The translations under genes were made by a program, and so were the position numbers. 25,261 bases of DNA, from positions 1 through 25,261 of the forward strand of contig DASVDH010000072.1 of the NCBI GenBank assembly GCA_036381195.1, given 5' to 3'. The notes beneath the pieces were generated by a model. It worked only from the letters and a program-made list of their open reading frames with translations. It had not been told where the DNA came from and did no database searches. The DNA comes from RSA9 sp036381195 (GTDB lineage: Bacteria; Gemmatimonadota; Gemmatimonadetes; Longimicrobiales; RSA9). Below are positions 16,557-23,396 of this stretch, one piece after another (position 1 is the stretch's first letter; every line of letters starts with the position of its first letter).

Positions 16557-16740
16557 CGGATCTCCCGATGTTCGGCCGGGGTTCAGGCGCACGGGAATCT
16601 AGCGCCGGCGCGCGAGCGCGGCGAGGGCGGGCGGCCGCGTCCTCGCGGCGTGCTCGTTCTGGAGGGTGGGCGCTGCACTGGGCGCGCACGGTCGGCACTG
16701 CGCCGAACATGCGCGCGCCGGGCGCGCTCGCGCTGGCTCG

Positions 16741-16818
16741 GGACTCGAGGCCGACCGCCCCGGCGCCGGCTCGAGGCCTACCGTCGTGGCGCCGGCTCGA
16801 GGCCGGCCGTCCGGGCGT
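16741..16818. repeat. Three 26-bp tandem repeats
   Basis: CTCGAGGCC recurs at 16744, 16770 and 16796, exactly 26 bp apart. Units span 16741-16766, 16767-16792 and 16793-16818 and share CTCGAGGCC(G/T)(A/G)CCG followed by a GGCGC-like end. Confidence 0.8.
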
Positions 16819-16887
16819 TTGCCTGCTCCCTCGTGGGCTCCTAGACTGTTCTCCCCGGATCAACCCTGCCTGCAATGCTCTTCTCCC

Positions 16888-16892
16888 GGAGG
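16888..16892 (+). promoter_or_regulatory. Ribosome binding site that sets the metalloprotease start
   Basis: GGAGG lies 5 nt before the ATG at 16898. It is the only strong site upstream of the signal-like segment of this gene. Confidence 0.65.
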
Positions 16893-16897
16893 TCGTG

Positions 16898-19846
16898 ATG
16901 CCCGGCACACGGAGTGCCCGCATGATGCCGCGGCCGGAAGCGCATCGCCCGGCGCGGCTCGTTCGACCCGCGCGGTCCACTGGTGTCCGCCTGCCATTCC
17001 GTCGGGGCGCTCGGCGAGGATGCGTGGGAGGAGAGGAGCCACGCGCGCGGGCGGGAGACTGGCGCGCGTGGGCGGGAGAGCGGCGCGCGCGGGCGGGCGA
17101 CTGGCGCGCCCGGCCAGGACGCTTAGAACGAGACCTGCGCTGGCTCCACGCCCTTTGCCTCGGCGGTTACCGAAGGCAGCGCCCGGCGCCGCGTGCGTTC
17201 GCCGCCGCTCTCGGCGGTGCGTGGGCGGTGGTGCCCGCGCTCGCCGCTGCATCGGTGCTCGTGCTCGCGCTCGCCGGCGCGCCCGCGCCGCTCGCAGCCC
17301 AGGGCGGCCGTGGGGGTGGCCCGCAGGCGCCGGCCGCGCTGCCGACCATCGAGGAGCGGACCGCAGGCATGCGCAAGCTGGATGGCTTCTTCCCGCTGTA
17401 CTGGGACGAGGCGGCGGGCAAGCTGTGGCTCGAGGTGCCGGCCGGGCGGCTGGGCGCGGAAGTGCTCTACCTCACCGGGCTGGGCTCGGGGCTCGGCTCG
17501 AACGACATCGGCCTGGACCGCGGCGCTCTCCAGGCCTCGCGCATCGTGCTGTTCGAGCGCGTCGGTCCGAAGCTGCTGCTGGTCCAGCCCAACTACCGCT
17601 TCCGCGCGAGCAGCAGCAACCCCGCGGAGGTGCGCGCGGTGCGGGACGCGTTCGCGCGCTCGGTGCTGTGGGGGTTCACCATCGCGGCGCAGACGGGCGA
17701 GCGCGTGCTGGTGGACGCGACGGAGTTCCTCGTGCGGGATGCGACCGGCATTGCGCCGCGGCTCCGCCCCGGCTCGTACCGGCTCGAGCCCAGCCGCAGC
17801 GCCGTGTACATGCCGATGACGATGAACTTCCCGAAGAACACGGAGATGGAGGTCGAGCTGACCTTCGTGGCGCAGCCGGGCGGCGGCAACGGCCCTGGCG
17901 GCGTTAGGGCCGGCCCGTTCTTCGAGGGCGTGGGCGACGTCGCGGCCGCAGCCGAGGCGGCGAGCCTGCGCGTGCACCACTCGCTCGTCGAGCTCCCGGA
18001 CGACGACTACGAGCCGCGCGTCTACGACGCGCGCTCCGGCTACCTGGCCATCTCGTGGGATGACTACTCGGCGCCGTTGGGCGAGCCGATGACCAGGCGC
18101 TTCATCCGCCGCCATCGCTTGAAGAAGCGGGACCCGGCGGCGGCGGTGAGCGAGCCGGTCGAGCCCATCGTCTACTACCTCGATCCGGGTACGCCGGAGC
18201 CGATCCGCTCCGCGCTGCTCGAGGGTGCGCGCTGGTGGAACCAGGCGTTCGAGGCGGCCGGCTACCGGAACGCGTTCCGCGTCGAGCTGCTGCCCGAGGG
18301 CGCGAGCCCGCACGACATCCGCTACAACGTGATCAACTGGGTGCACCGCTCGACGCGCGGCTGGAGCTACGGCGCGTCCGTGACGGACCCGCGCACGGGC
18401 GAGATCATCAAGGGCGTCGTCACGCTGGGCTCGCTGCGCGTGCGGCAGGATTACCTGATCGCGGAGGGGTTGCTCGCGCCGTACCGCACGGGGGAGGAGA
18501 CGCCGCCCGAGCTGGCGGAGTGGGCGCTCGCGCGCGTCCGCCAGCTCGCGGCGCACGAGGTGGGCCACACGCTCGGGCTCGGGCACAATTACTACGACAG
18601 CGAGCGCGGCCGCATCTCGGTCATGGACTACCCTCATCCGCTGGTTACGCTGCGGCCGGACGGGACGCTCGACCACTCCGAGGTCTACGAGGAGGGCATC
18701 GGCGAGTGGGACAGCGTCGTGATCGTGTGGGGCTACCAGGACTTCCCCGAGGGAACGGACGAGGCGGCCGAGCTGCGCCGCATCCTGGACGAGGCCTGGG
18801 CGCGTGACCTCCGCTACATGACCAACCAGGACCTCGGCGCGCATCCGCGCGTGGACCAGTGGTCCAACGGCACTGATGCCGCGGCCGAGCTGGACCGCAT
18901 GATGGAGATCCGGCGCGTCGCGCTCGCGCGCTTCGGCGAGACGGCGATCAAGCGGGACATGCCGCTCGCGACGCTCGAGGAAGCACTCGTCCCGCTGTAC
19001 CTGCACCACCGCTATCAGGTCGAGGCCGCGGCATCGGTGGTCGGCGGCGTGGACTACGTCTACGCGCTCCGCGGCGACGGCCGTGAGCCGTTCCGCCGTG
19101 TCCCCGCGGACCGCCAGCGCCGCGCGTTGCGCTCGCTGCTCGCGACGCTCAGCCCGCAGGCGCTCGCGCTGCCCGCGTCGATCATCGAGCAGCTGCCGCC
19201 GCGGCCGGCCGGCTACGGCATGCACCGCGAGCTCTTCCCGCGCTATACGGGCCAGGTGTTCGACGTCATCACGCCGGCCGTCGTCGCGGCCCGGCACACG
19301 GTTTCCACGCTGCTGCATCCCGAGCGCGCTGCGCGGCTGGTGGAGCAAGACGCGCTGGACCCTGCGCTCCCCGGGCTCGAGGACGTGCTGGACGCGCTGT
19401 TGGAGGCGGTGCAGCGCGCACGCACGACGAGCCCGTACGAGGCGGAGATCAGGCGCGCGGTCGAGCGCGTCGTCGTCGAGCAGATCATGGAGCTGGCCGC
19501 GACGGCACGCATGCCGCAGGTCCGGGCCCTCGCCACGCACCGGCTGGAGCAGCTCGCGAACGCGCGGACGGTCGCAGCGGGCGCCCCGGCGAACGACGCC
19601 GAGGCCGCACACCTCGCCCTCCTCGTGCGCGATGTGCGGCGCTTCCTCGAGCGGCCCGCCGAGCCCTACGCCGCCCCGGCCGCGCCAGGCATGCCGCCTG
19701 GCGCACCGATCGGCCAGCCGGCGCTCGACTGGGTGCGTGCTCCCGCTCGCCTCGGATGGGGTGAGTGGCCGCCGCTCCACGCGCGAGACGTGGCGCGCGC
19801 CTGGCTCGACCGGCTCGAGCCGGAGTGCCTCTGGTGGGAGCGGTAG
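16898..19846 (+). CDS. Zinc-dependent metalloprotease (DUF5118-DUF5117-DUF4953 type), exported
   Basis: The product is 982 aa from ATG 16898. A basic extension (1-100) precedes a hydrophobic segment at about 103-125 ending A-P-L-A-A-Q, which looks like a signal peptide. The order then fits the DUF5118, DUF5117 and DUF4953 architecture of large exported metzincin-like proteases: T-A-G-M-R-K-L-D-G-F-F-P-L-Y-W near the start and a central domain. The zinc site is H553-E-V-G-H-T-L-G-L-G-H563, with a Met-turn candidate in I-S-V-M576-D-Y. A C-terminal helical part of about 350 residues follows. It should act in the periplasm or outside the cell; the substrate is unknown. The extension contains an Arg-rich heptad repeat (residues 49-76) made by 21-bp DNA repeats. 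No ATG, or GTG with basic residues after it, lies nearer the signal segment, so either the real start is unusual or the extension is translated. Confidence 0.85.
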   Translation: MPGTRSARMMPRPEAHRPARLVRPARSTGVRLPFRRGARRGCVGGEEPRARAGDWRAWAGERRARAGDWRARPGRLERDLRWLHALCLGGYRRQRPAPRAFAAALGGAWAVVPALAAASVLVLALAGAPAPLAAQGGRGGGPQAPAALPTIEERTAGMRKLDGFFPLYWDEAAGKLWLEVPAGRLGAEVLYLTGLGSGLGSNDIGLDRGALQASRIVLFERVGPKLLLVQPNYRFRASSSNPAEVRAVRDAFARSVLWGFTIAAQTGERVLVDATEFLVRDATGIAPRLRPGSYRLEPSRSAVYMPMTMNFPKNTEMEVELTFVAQPGGGNGPGGVRAGPFFEGVGDVAAAAEAASLRVHHSLVELPDDDYEPRVYDARSGYLAISWDDYSAPLGEPMTRRFIRRHRLKKRDPAAAVSEPVEPIVYYLDPGTPEPIRSALLEGARWWNQAFEAAGYRNAFRVELLPEGASPHDIRYNVINWVHRSTRGWSYGASVTDPRTGEIIKGVVTLGSLRVRQDYLIAEGLLAPYRTGEETPPELAEWALARVRQLAAHEVGHTLGLGHNYYDSERGRISVMDYPHPLVTLRPDGTLDHSEVYEEGIGEWDSVVIVWGYQDFPEGTDEAAELRRILDEAWARDLRYMTNQDLGAHPRVDQWSNGTDAAAELDRMMEIRRVALARFGETAIKRDMPLATLEEALVPLYLHHRYQVEAAASVVGGVDYVYALRGDGREPFRRVPADRQRRALRSLLATLSPQALALPASIIEQLPPRPAGYGMHRELFPRYTGQVFDVITPAVVAARHTVSTLLHPERAARLVEQDALDPALPGLEDVLDALLEAVQRARTTSPYEAEIRRAVERVVVEQIMELAATARMPQVRALATHRLEQLANARTVAAGAPANDAEAAHLALLVRDVRRFLERPAEPYAAPAAPGMPPGAPIGQPALDWVRAPARLGWGEWPPLHARDVARAWLDRLEPECLWWER
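17041..17112. repeat. 21-bp tandem repeats inside the metalloprotease N-terminal extension
   Basis: Three units (17041-17061, 17062-17082, 17083-17103) plus a partial fourth share GCGCGCG(T/C)GGGCGGG(A/C)GA. The 21-bp period keeps the reading frame and encodes heptads R-A-R-A-G-D-W, R-A-W-A-G-E-R, R-A-R-A-G-D-W, R-A-R-P-G-R-L. Confidence 0.8.
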
Positions 19847-19920
19847 CGCGGGGAGCCCGGCGACCGTACGGGGGTACGACCGCCCGACAGTGCTGTATGT
19901 GCTTGCAGTCGAGGAGCACC

Positions 19921-20874
19921 TTGGAAGAAGTTCGCATCCCCAACCGGGCCACCTACTCGCCCGTCTCGCTCACCGACGTGATCGTCGCGGCGCCACTGGT
20001 CTCTCGCTTGTTGCTCGGCGCGACGTTGCCGGGGCGGGTGCTCCAGCTCGCGGCCCTCGGCGCCTACGCCGGGAGCGCCGTGAAGGACTGGGCCCAGCGC
20101 CAGAACGTCCGCAGGATCGACTTCCTGCGCGAGTTCGGCGCGGACGTGCACCGCTTCGAGCCCATGCCCGAGGACGCGCGCCGGCAAGAGGTGCGCGTCC
20201 TCGTCGAGCGGCTCAACGACGGCTACGTGCCGGGCCGCATCCGCCGCCGCGAGCTGGCCCGCCTCGTGGACCGGCACCTGACCGAGTACATCGCCCGCAT
20301 CACCGGACAGCGCGTCCGCACCAGCACCCAGGTGCGCGGCTTCATGCTCGCGCAGGTGCTCTTCCCGTTCGCCGTCGGCGCGTGTGATGTACTCTCGGGC
20401 GACATCGCCCTGTTCCGCGACACCGGCGTCTTCGAGCCGCACGTCATCGCCCACGAGTTCTGCCACCGCAAGGGCTACCTGAAGGAGCTCGAAGCGCAGG
20501 CGCTCGCGTACCTCGCGCTGACCGCGTCATGCGAGCCGTTGCTCGTGCAGTCCGCGCTCTGCGAGCGGCTCCACCGCGATCTGCGCGTGCTCGCGGGTGA
20601 GGACGCCACGCGGTTCCAGGTGCTGGTGGAGCGTTCCGGCCTGCGCCGCGAGCTCGCTCGCGCCTTCCTCGCCTTCCGGCCGGAACCCGGCACACTGCTC
20701 GGGCCGGTGGCGTCGGTCATGCGCAGCGCCTACGACACGCGTATGCGCCTCACGGGCCAGAACGGGCTCTCCGATTACGACTTCGGCTTCACCGGCTTCC
20801 TCTACACGTTCGAGCGGAGCGCCACGGCGCGGCAGGCGCCACCCCCCGCAGGCACCGTCTGGGCCAGGAGTTGA
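19921..20874 (+). CDS. DUF3810-like membrane zincin
   Basis: The product is 317 aa from TTG 19921. A hydrophobic region lies at about 15-50. The key motif is H178-E-F-C-H182-R-K-G-Y, then E-L-E-A-Q-A-L-A-Y-L, which matches the H-E-x-x-H-x-x-G-Y...(D/E)-E-A-x-x-x-A-Y pattern I recall for DUF3810. A zinc peptidase activity is therefore likely but unproven. Start choice is uncertain. TTG at 19921 has GAGGAG at 19911-19916, 4 nt upstream. ATG at 19897 is in frame, 8 codons earlier, with no ribosome binding site. It follows the larger metalloprotease gene by 74 nt in the same direction, so the two probably share a transcript. Confidence 0.78.
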   Translation: MEEVRIPNRATYSPVSLTDVIVAAPLVSRLLLGATLPGRVLQLAALGAYAGSAVKDWAQRQNVRRIDFLREFGADVHRFEPMPEDARRQEVRVLVERLNDGYVPGRIRRRELARLVDRHLTEYIARITGQRVRTSTQVRGFMLAQVLFPFAVGACDVLSGDIALFRDTGVFEPHVIAHEFCHRKGYLKELEAQALAYLALTASCEPLLVQSALCERLHRDLRVLAGEDATRFQVLVERSGLRRELARAFLAFRPEPGTLLGPVASVMRSAYDTRMRLTGQNGLSDYDFGFTGFLYTFERSATARQAPPPAGTVWARS

Positions 20875-21116
20875 ATCCGAGGCGTTGCGGCAGGACGGCG
20901 GCGAGGTGCGCGTGGCGCGGCCGTGCCCGGCCGGAGCACCGGCAAACCGGCTGCACGAGCTGCTGCTCGCGCCCGGCCAGCCGTTGCGCGCCGACCCGTA
21001 CGTGTTCGCCTGCGGGCCCTGGCTGCGCGAGGTGCTGCCCGACGTGATGGCGAACCGCCTGCGCATCCCGCTCGGCCCCATCTACGACTTCGGCGGAGCG
21101 CGCACCCGGCCGCGGC
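20875..21116 (+). pseudogene. Truncated FAD-dependent oxidoreductase (DAO-type) remnant
   Basis: Directly after the DUF3810-like gene the plus strand reads E-A-L-R-Q-D-G-G-E-V-R-V-A-R-P, then L-R-A-D-P-Y-V-F-A-C-G-P-W-L-R-E-V-L-P. This is the central piece of D-amino-acid-oxidase-type flavoproteins (compare a V-F-A-C-G-P-W-L-x-x-V-L-P core). There is no N-terminal GxGxxG FAD-binding fold and no C-terminal part. The match stops near 21110 where the opposite-strand gene ends. It is a fragment of a lost gene, probably cut by a deletion. Confidence 0.65.
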
Positions 21117-21119
21117 GCG

Positions 21120-21515
21120 TCAGGGCCGCACGCGGACGGTCATGTGGTCCGTGTCGCCGTCTTCGAGCGTGAACGCCGTGACCGTCACCACGGCCGTGCC
21201 TGGGCTCACGGCGATCAGCCGGGAACCCTCTGTTCGGGCGACCTCGGGCCGGCTCGATATCCAGCGGAAGTAGATGCTGCCGCCTTCGGCGTTGCGGACG
21301 TTCGCATCGAGGCGCACCGTGTCGCCCACGACCATCTCGAGCTCGTCGCGGCCGATGTCCACGCTGAACCCCAGCCCGAGTGCGGCGGGCAGATCACACG
21401 CGCCCAGTACCGCCACGAGGAGCAGCGGCGTGCCCATGATCCCGCGGTTCCACCGCGATCGGCCGGCCGTCACCTCGTGGTTATGCCAGGTCCGCGCTGG
21501 GGCGAAGTACGGCAT
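21120..21515 (-). CDS. Small lipoprotein with bacterial Ig-like (BIG2) domain
   Basis: The product is 131 aa from ATG 21515, or 105 aa from ATG 21437. The C-terminal 75 residues look like a BIG2 domain: V-G-D-T-V-R-L-D-A-N-V, then W-I-S-S-R-P-E-V-A-R-T and A-V-S-P-G-T-A-V-V-T-V-T-A. A hydrophobic stretch ending V-L-G-A-C (Cys40 from the long start, Cys14 from the short one) suggests a lipoprotein. The long start has GGAGG at 21522-21526, 6 nt upstream, but gives 26 residues before the hydrophobic part. The short one has a poor site but a standard signal. It lies between two gene remnants. It may be an intact small surface protein or the leftover of a longer Ig-like protein. Confidence 0.65.
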   Translation of the reverse strand: MPYFAPARTWHNHEVTAGRSRWNRGIMGTPLLLVAVLGACDLPAALGLGFSVDIGRDELEMVVGDTVRLDANVRNAEGGSIYFRWISSRPEVARTEGSRLIAVSPGTAVVTVTAFTLEDGDTDHMTVRVRP

Positions 21516-21533
21516 GGCTGCCCTCCTGGGTGT

Positions 21534-21790
21534 GGGTGTGCCGTCAGTGTCCGGCCCGACCACGCTCGCCGGAGGGCCACGCTGGAGAACTCGGCAGTCG
21601 TGTGGCACGCCGCACAGTTCTGCTTGAACTGCGCCTCGCCGCGAGCGGCCTGCGCCATGGCGTACACGCCGCTCACCACGGATCGCCCCGCGGCGACCTC
21701 CGGTTCGCGCGACTGCAGGCCCGAGGCGGGGCCGGGCAGGACGGAAGAGAGCAACGTGATCAGCGCAAACAGCCGTATCGCCGGCCATAT
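21534..21790 (-). pseudogene. Truncated cytochrome c-like protein
   Basis: The minus strand encodes a signal-like segment (I-R-L-F-A-L-I-T-L-L-S-S-V-L-P-G-P-A), then A-A-R-G-E-A-Q-F-K-Q-N-C-A-A-C-H-T-T-A-E-F and A-W-S-G-R-T. C-A-A-C-H is a heme c binding site. The usual distal part with the axial Met is missing; after the W-S-G-R-T block the frame runs into unrelated residues. At the 5' end the frame has no ATG/GTG near the signal. The ATG at 21788, with GGAGG just before it, is in another frame (about one base off). Both ends are therefore damaged and the gene is probably not functional. Confidence 0.6.
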
Positions 21791-22093
21791 GGGGCCTCCT
21801 CGGAGCGTCGCGGGCGACGCTGCGGTTGGAGTATGTTGAAAATGCGCCGTCCTCCGGCGGAGGACCAGGGGACAAGCGACCCGTAGGGCGCCCGCAGCAC
21901 GCCCCGCCGCCCCCTCCGTGCCTCCCCTCTCCGTTGCCGAACATGGGCACAGCCCCACGAACCCTCGGTGCCGCCGTGCCACGCACGGGCCCCGGGGCGA
22001 CCTGGGGCGCGTGCCCGCGGCCGCGTCGCCCGCGGGGCGACCCCGCCGCCGCGGCCGCTGCTGCGGGCGACCGCCGCTGGCATTGAGCGCGCG
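21791..22093. other. GC-rich gap left of the insertion sequence
   Basis: A 303-bp stretch between the cytochrome remnant and the insertion sequence. I see no gene, repeat or promoter that can be supported. Open frames here are short and low in complexity (Arg/Pro/Gly-rich). Confidence 0.4.
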
Positions 22094-22103
22094 GGTGCCT
22101 GAC

Positions 22104-22128
22104 ACTCTGTTCGCAGAAACTGTGGGCT
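22104..22128 (+). repeat. Left terminal inverted repeat of the IS
   Basis: The sequence starts ACTCTGTTCGC and ends AACTGTGGGCT. It matches the right end in 23 of 25 positions in inverted orientation. Confidence 0.8.
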
Positions 22129-22149
22129 GCCCCTGGCGGCTATGGTAGT

Positions 22150-22177
22150 GCCCCGGTTTTCGCGAAAAACTCGGGGC
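22150..22177 (+). promoter_or_regulatory. Hairpin directly before the transposase start codon
   Basis: GCCCCG (22150-22155) pairs with CGGGGC (22172-22177) and GTTTT (22156-22160) pairs with AAAAC (22166-22170). One base is bulged and the loop is CGCGA. The structure ends one base before the ATG at 22179 and includes the place where a ribosome binding site would be, so it can hold back translation. Confidence 0.65.
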
Positions 22178-22178
22178 C

Positions 22179-23078
22179 ATGAATGCTTTCCGCGTCCACC
22201 CGCCCGAGCTCGATCGCTTCCTCGAAGCGGTCCGCGCCGCGCGCTTCCCCCACGGGATCCGCTGTCCACGCTGTGGTCACACGCGCACGCAGCGGTGGGG
22301 CTCCTTCAGCGGACGGCAACGTTACCTCTGCACCGGCTGCCGCCGGACGTTCAGCGACCTGACAGGGACGCCAGCAGCGTATAGCAAGAAGTTGCTCCTC
22401 TGGGACGATTACGGCCAATGTCTCGCCGAAGGGCTCAGCGTGCGTCGCGCCGGCCGCCGGCTCCGGATCCATCCATGTACGGCCTTCCGGTGGCGGCATG
22501 CCATCATCGGTGCGCTGCGAGCACGTGATGATGAGAGCCTCGCCGGCTGGATCGAGCTCTGTTCCGTTTCGTTCCGCTATTCCGAGAAAGGGCGACGTCG
22601 CCCGAGTGCGCGACGCCGTCGCGACGCGACGGATTCGCCCCGGACCGAGGTTCCGAAGGCGAATGTCCTGATCGCTTGCGACCGCAAGGCGCGCCTGGTC
22701 ACCGCACTCGCCAGTGTCTCGACAACGACGCGAATCCACTCCCACCAGCTCCACGCGACTCTTTCCGGCCGCGTCCGCGGTCGACCCGACATCGTGGCGG
22801 CGCAAGGTCAGTTCGGGCCGCCGGCTATACTTGCACGACGACTCGGTTGGGCGATCCACGATCTCAGGTCCACAACGCCGGCGCCGCGGTCGCTCGGCCA
22901 TCTACACGCTGCGCACGCGTATCGCGCGAGACTCTGCGATTGGATGCAGCGATTCCGCGGCGTGGCGACCCGCTATCTGCCGAACTATCTCGCGTGGCAT
23001 CGAGCAATCGACGCGACGTGGCGGCTCCGCATGCAGGCAGAAGCGCTTCGATGGCCGGTCGGCGCAGCACCGACATGA
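22179..23078 (+). CDS. IS1595-type transposase with missing catalytic residues
   Basis: The product is 299 aa. The N-terminal zinc ribbon is intact (C-P-R-C-G-H near 26-31 and C-T-G-C-R-R-T-F near 50-57), followed by the helix-turn-helix region with V-R-R-A-G-R-R-L. The later part is recognisable as the IS1595 catalytic domain: Y-S-E-K-G-R-R, A-C-D-R, H-A-Y-R-A-R-L-C-D-W-M-Q-R-F-R-G-V-A-T-R-Y-L-P-N-Y-L-A-W. Where relatives have V-E-x-D-E-(T/A) before Y-S-E-K-G, this protein has I-E-L-C-S-V-S. Where relatives have x-x-D-G in the second strand, it has V-A-A-Q-G. Two catalytic Asp residues therefore seem absent, although the frame is open. It is likely unable to transpose, but could still bind the terminal repeats. 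Confidence 0.8.
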   Translation: MNAFRVHPPELDRFLEAVRAARFPHGIRCPRCGHTRTQRWGSFSGRQRYLCTGCRRTFSDLTGTPAAYSKKLLLWDDYGQCLAEGLSVRRAGRRLRIHPCTAFRWRHAIIGALRARDDESLAGWIELCSVSFRYSEKGRRRPSARRRRDATDSPRTEVPKANVLIACDRKARLVTALASVSTTTRIHSHQLHATLSGRVRGRPDIVAAQGQFGPPAILARRLGWAIHDLRSTTPAPRSLGHLHAAHAYRARLCDWMQRFRGVATRYLPNYLAWHRAIDATWRLRMQAEALRWPVGAAPT

Positions 23079-23215
23079 CGGGCGGAACGCGCCAAATTCT
23101 TGAGAAAGTTCGCCGGGTGCTAGCCGGCTGCGTAGGAGACGCCCGATACGGAATCACGCGAACTGAGGTGTTCACCACGATCTACCATACCACTGTTCTC
23201 CATCAACCGGCACGG

Positions 23216-23240
23216 AGCCCACAGTTCCCGCGAACAGAGT
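23216..23240 (-). repeat. Right terminal inverted repeat of the IS
   Basis: The reverse complement starts ACTCTGTTCGC and ends AACTGTGGGCT. It is the partner of the repeat at 22104-22128. Confidence 0.8.
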
Positions 23241-23396
23241 TCTAGGACACCGCAACAGCGACCATCCGGGGGGCCCGGGAGCGGAGAGGACGCGCGGGCC
23301 GCTCCGCAACAGCCGATCGGATCGCCAGATACATCGGACGACCACGCGATGCCCAATGCACCGCGTGGGGGCAGCGCGATGCTCCCCGCGCACGCG

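Larger units (their letters stand above)
16557..16897. other. Intergenic region between divergent nuclease and metalloprotease genes
   Basis: A 341-bp GC-rich gap that must contain the promoters of both genes. No promoter consensus can be named. The only structure found is the 26-bp repeat at 16741-16818. The less GC-rich patch at about 16840-16885 (CTAGACTGTTCTCC and on) is the likeliest leader of the rightward gene. Confidence 0.4.
22094..23251 (+). mobile_element. IS1595-type insertion sequence, probably inactive
   Basis: An element of about 1.16 kb with terminal inverted repeats. The core is 25 bp, with 23 matches: 22104-22128 at the left and 23216-23240 at the right (ACTCTGTTCGC, three bases with two mismatches, AACTGTGGGCT). 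Weaker similarity extends outward to a GGTG/CACC tip, used for the stated limits. No 8-bp target duplication is seen next to those tips, so the limits may be a few bases off or the flanks have changed. The only gene inside is the transposase at 22179-23078. It sits beside a row of decayed genes. Confidence 0.8.

Noticed and set aside
17123..19780. 885-codon minus-strand frame opposite the metalloprotease
   Set aside because: Low-complexity shadow; the plus strand carries the zinc site and conserved domains.
22086..23259. 8-bp target site duplication of the insertion sequence
   Set aside because: The eight bases outside the assumed tips (AGCGCGCG and GCAACAGC) do not match, and shifting the ends by a few bases did not give a match.
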